Shown here piece by piece: positions 59,352 through 64,000 of a DNA stretch of 64,000 nt. The translations under genes were made by a program, and so were the position numbers. The DNA lies in assembly GCA_009617715.1 (NCBI GenBank), contig VTFK01000051.1, forward strand, positions 1,059,001 to 1,123,000, in the 5' to 3' direction. The DNA comes from Plectrocnemia conspersa (Eukaryota; Arthropoda; Insecta; Trichoptera; Polycentropodidae). The notes under the pieces are model-generated. The model saw only the letters and a list, made by a program, of their open reading frames with translations, did not search any database and was not told the DNA's origin. The stretch's first letter is position 1. The number at the start of each line of letters is the position of its first letter.

Positions 59352-62300
59352 CTAAAATACAACATATTTAAATATTTTGTCTTATGAAAATCGATTAATA
59401 GATCGTGAATTAAACACTAAATCTTGAAAATCACTACAGTTGTTTGTCGTTGCTTTTTACAACAGTCTTTAATAATATATGTGGCAAAGATAATACATTT
59501 TATAGAACACATCTCATGTATTTAGTTGCAAATAGTTTTTATAATAATTTGTCGAATTTTTACATTAAAAGTTTAAGATCAAGATGGAAAAAAATGGATA
59601 TGTTATTCAATGTATTAGTATATATTTGTGCTGTTGATTTCAAGAATACAGCTTAATTATTTTGTGATGTATTGATTATGATTATATCTCTTGCTGGTGC
59701 TATCTATCTTTTAGTCAGTTAAAATCAGTTAAAAATTCAATATATAAACATATTGTTTTTTATAAATAAAATAAATCAGATAAAAATTCCAGTGTCTCAT
59801 GCACAAAAAAATAAAATATTAATATCCAGTAAAGTACTTAACATAACTAATTGATTATGCTTATATTTTTTTCTGTAGCCCTAGTACTTAAAGAGATTCT
59901 TATTATTTTTTCAATCATACAAAAGCAAGATCTATTTTTAATTTAAAGCAGCAGGTAATTTAATTTAATTTAGAGTTTTTCAAATGAGATAGTTATTCAA
60001 AGTATAAGTTATCTTTGATGGTTTACAAATTAAATAAAAAAAAATATAAAGCCTTTGAGTTTTTGAGTTTAATATATACAGTCCTATATTTTATACAGTA
60101 ATCTTCCTAAGCTGTTTGCAATCCAGAAAATCTGAATTTGCAAACAATTAGAGGGTTGCGATTCCTGTTTTTAGATGAAATGCGTCATTCTAGCCATTAT
60201 CTATAATATTATACAATTTTATTGTATATGCCTTAAAATGTGGGCTCTTATCAAAGGACCGATCCTCCCACTATTATACAACGCAATACTAATGGTTATT
60301 GAAGAAAACGATAATGTAATGGTTGCCTTTTGTGTAGCTATTATATCTATTCTGAACGATTCAAATGAATAGACTCATTCAAGCCTAAAAACAACCAAAT
60401 TAGGTAAGTTCTATTATTTTTATTATATATGTATATGTATATACCTATATATATTTCCTAATGCTTGTAATCGCTTTGATGTCCTATAAACGTGGGTGTT
60501 ACACAACAAATATTTTGATGTGATTATCGATTAAATTAATTTTAGAATTCTCCATTTGGGGAACCGCTTCAAACTCCCACGTTCTTTTACAAGATTTTTC
60601 AATCAGACTTTTGAGTGTATAAGCAAATTTAAAAAAAGTAAGTGCTATTACTTTTCAATGTTGATAATGAAAAAGTTTTTTTAAGTATTGACTTACATGG
60701 AGCGGACTATTTTTTTTAAATTACTTTTATGACTGATTTTAATATAATGCAATATATACATTAAAATATATATAATTTTTTGAATGTAGGTTTTACACTC
60801 TTAATTATATTTAAAATTATATATATTTTAAAAGATAAGTTTTTAAACATTTTTTACGGCAAAGTATGACGCGTTGCTATTTATATAATATTAATGATTT
60901 TAAAAAGATTAAACTTAATTAGATTTTTATTTATTAGGATTTAATTAAAAAATACATACAAGTAAAATGATTAAATATTTAAAATAGGCAAATAAATACT
61001 ACATTATATAAAAATTTTAATTGTTTTAGAATTCTAATAATAATTTAAAATTAATATTTCTTAAAAAAAAAACAGTAAAATACATTAATTACAATTTTAA
61101 TGTTTTTCGGGCTATTAATGTACTATTGTGGACGATTTTTACTTATTTGATTAATACAAGACGTTCGTAAATAACAATATAATTTATTTATTTTATGCGG
61201 AGTTTTGTTTCCTTTAATTTTTTTGGGCAGTTATGCATTAAATTGTCCACAAAAAAATGAAGTACTAATTTTTTTGTATAAATTCAAACTGAAACAATGA
61301 GGAAAAACAATTTGCTATTTGACGATGATAATTTTATTCAATGAACTGTAAGGTGTTAGTTAAAAATATCTTATTGCCAATTTAACCTTGAAAAGTTTAA
61401 GAAACACTGTTTAAGTTCAATTTAAAAATAACTGTTACTCGCAGCAGAGTTTTTTTCTACAACTGTTTCACGACATTTGGATGCCATAGAAATAATACAA
61501 AGAGCGAAATATTGTTTTTTTTTCACTAAAAAAAATGTTTTGTAGCTGATTTTTTTTTTTTTTAATAATAAAAGATAGCAATTCTTGCATTAAATCATTA
61601 TCTTCAATTTGAAATGAATTATCTACGATAATCAGAAGACCTAAAATATTGCATAGATAGAAACAAAGCTTCAAAATATGCTCCAAAAGAAATTTGAACC
61701 CAAAAAAAAAATAATCGATCGTTTCTCAAACAGTGGAATTATCTTGTATGAAAATACAACACCATGCATAAAAAATATTTATAGAACATCCGATGTTTGT
61801 AAAAATATCGATTTTGCTCCATGGTAATGCGAGACCATATAATTCATTAATTATAGTTGCAAAATCCTATTTTTAAACATTTTGGCTTATTTATTTGAAA
61901 TAAAAAATTAAATAATCAGATTGGAAAGGTCATTGGTAAAATCTTCCGATTAATTATTTTCGAAATTTGTTACGCTAAATCGTTTCCAAGAAGCAGATAA
62001 TGGTTAATTCGTTGATATAAATTTCTATGAGTAATCCAAATCTTTGAATGAGTCTTATAACAGTCTCGGTTCAAAGAATCAATTTTTCTACATTATATGA
62101 TAAATAAAGGATTCCACAGCCAGAAGAATTTATGCCTTCAAGTCCGACGCCTGGGCTTTGTCCTTGATCGGTTGGACAAACACTCACATACGGAGCTCTC
62201 AGAGACTGCAGCCCTTAGAGTTGCATTAACAGAGAAAAAGAGCCTCGCTGACGTGTTGCCATATGTAATTGTATTTATATATTCATTAGTTACAAAAAAA

Positions 62301-64000
62301 AATATTAAAACCATAGGATAAAAATGCATAAACCTGCTTTACGCCAATACACAATAAATCTAAATACATAAAAACATATTTACAACAATAATATTATGGC
62401 TACACCAACTGCAACTACCTTTATTAAAACTAAGCAATACTATTTAAAAGATCCTTGAATTTTGGACTGCTGTGATTATTTGGAAATAAAATCTCTTCTT
62501 CATTTCGAATGCTCGTAATACGGGCGACTCAAAAATCACTCTTTGTGCGGCGTGCAATCATAATATAATGTCGTTGCGTTTTATAAAGTTTAAAACAGTA
62601 TTGCACAATAAATTAAAACAAAATACATACATATAGCACTAAAAACATCCTTTCAAAAAAAATTTTTTTACTTAAAAACCATTATTTTAATCAAGAGCGC
62701 AAATTAAATAAATAAATTATATGTGTCAGAGTGTTTTATATTTAATTATAAAATGTATTTGACCATGGTTTTAAGGAATATTGTCAAAAAAGTTTTGAAA
62801 AGCAATAAAAATAGACATTAAGGCAAAAATCTGATCTACGTGTAAGATTTAATAGAATTTTAGTTATAATATCACTTAATTTAAGGGTTGTAATTTTTTT
62901 CCCCTGGCATATGAAAGTGAGAAATATCGTGCTTCGTAAAATTTAGAGAAAAATTTTATTTTAGATATTATAAATATTCAAAAAATAAATTTTTAAATAA
63001 TAATAAAATTGCATAAGAGCTCTAACTTGTATTATTAAATTTGATAAAATTATTTTATCAATGCTTTTTATAATTTTTAATAATTTATATAAAAATATAT
63101 TTTATTAATAGCAAAAAAATATATAGCATCTTTCAATTCATTTTTCGACCACTTAAAAAGCTGATGTAAGTAAAATAAATTTATTATATAATTTTTTCCT
63201 TTGACATGCAAACAAAATAAGGTTATATTTATGATTTCCATATGTGTGAATAAGAGAGGTGTTATTAAAAGAAAATGTATTATAAACACTCATCCTGAAT
63301 ATGGTTACACAATAAGCTTTAGTTTTTGCATGTAAATACGACTGAACCCGTCGTTAAACATTATAAATAATAAAAGGTTGATTCTACCCGTATTGTGGAT
63401 TACCATCAGCGAACATGACGTGTAAGTACTATCTGACCCGTCGGTTAAGTGACATATTTGTAATAAAATAAACTTAAGTAATATTTACTGTCCTATATAA
63501 TTAATTTCTAATTAATTCCTTAAAAATGTTTGTTGATAAAATAGAAAAACCACTTGAGTAAGTACTTTTTTATGTAGAGATAATATTTTTGTATTAATAA
63601 TATAAATTGAATCACTACTTCAAATAATTCAAATTTATTATACTTTTGTAATATTATTATAAAAAATATATAGAAGCAAAAGTAGCGAGAATTTAATGAA
63701 ACTTGGAATGGATAATTCTAAGAAACGAGATATTTAAGGTATGTTTTATGATTAGTTGTAAAGCATATTTTATAGTAAATAATAAATATTATTAAATTGT
63801 GATATAAATTATTATTATATTTTAAATAAAATTAAATTAACTAGGGGAAAAAATTTAAAATATCAAATTAAATAATATAATAGGTAATCATTTTTTTATT
63901 AGCAAATTAATAAAAAAAATATATAATACATTTATGTATGTATTTATAACGATCCGATCTCATAACGCATCCAAGTTTTAACCAAAGCGAGGATCTTTTG
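59352..64000. other. Upstream sequence of the unknown gene, no exon supported
   Basis: Very AT-rich. At 62100-62265 the plus strand stays open for some 55 codons with balanced composition (QKNLCLQVRRLGFVLDRLDK...), probably a relic of a transposon or coding repeat; no family is recognised. At 63330 and 63418 two related words (TGTAAATACGACTGAACCCG / TGTAAGTACTATCTGACCCG) stand 88 bases apart. The 5' exons of the unknown gene are not visible. Confidence 0.45.

Overview
This is a window of AT-rich nuclear DNA from an animal, almost certainly an insect. Genes are split into short exons with GT-AG introns, the recognisable proteins match insect families, and the space between exons is full of degraded hAT, mariner, LINE and MITE sequence. 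I see no bacterial or plasmid features and no CRISPR array. The species cannot be named from the sequence alone.

Layout. (1) 1-14.4 kb, + strand: a complete P5B-type transport ATPase gene (ATP13A2/3 group), 17 coding exons with two alternative first coding exons. All the catalytic motifs are present. One exon carries a one-base surplus in a run of A that breaks the frame. (2) 14.8-16.0 kb: a decayed LINE reverse-transcriptase fragment. (3) 16-33.7 kb, - strand: a complete receptor tyrosine phosphatase gene of the Ptp99A (RPTP gamma/zeta-like) type, 18 coding exons from a GC-rich first exon at 33.5 kb to a stop at 20.9 kb. It encodes a signal peptide, FN3 domains, one membrane span, an active D1 and a D2 pseudophosphatase. 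Three long disordered insertions make it about 1,960 residues. It also has a one-base frame break, in the first FN3 exon. The two genes converge tail to tail. (4) 33.7-39.2 kb: intergenic sequence with a long AT microsatellite. (5) 39.2-59.4 kb, - strand: the last three exons of an unrecognised gene (coiled coil plus disordered tail). They join in phase across an intron of about 18.4 kb that holds several MITEs, a hAT transposase remnant and some GC-balanced islands that may be regulatory. (6) 59.4-64 kb: AT-rich sequence with no exon I can support.

The ATPase is expected in late endosomes and lysosomes (polyamine or cation export, by family). The phosphatase is expected at the neuronal plasma membrane. 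They share no pathway. I found no clear new multi-gene system. The strongest leads are the alternative N-termini of the ATPase (one with an acidic dileucine signal), the basic cleavage-like site and big insertions in the phosphatase, a six-cysteine open frame near 39 kb, and several well-bounded repeat elements. All splice junctions were inferred by eye from consensus sites and phase agreement, without transcript data.
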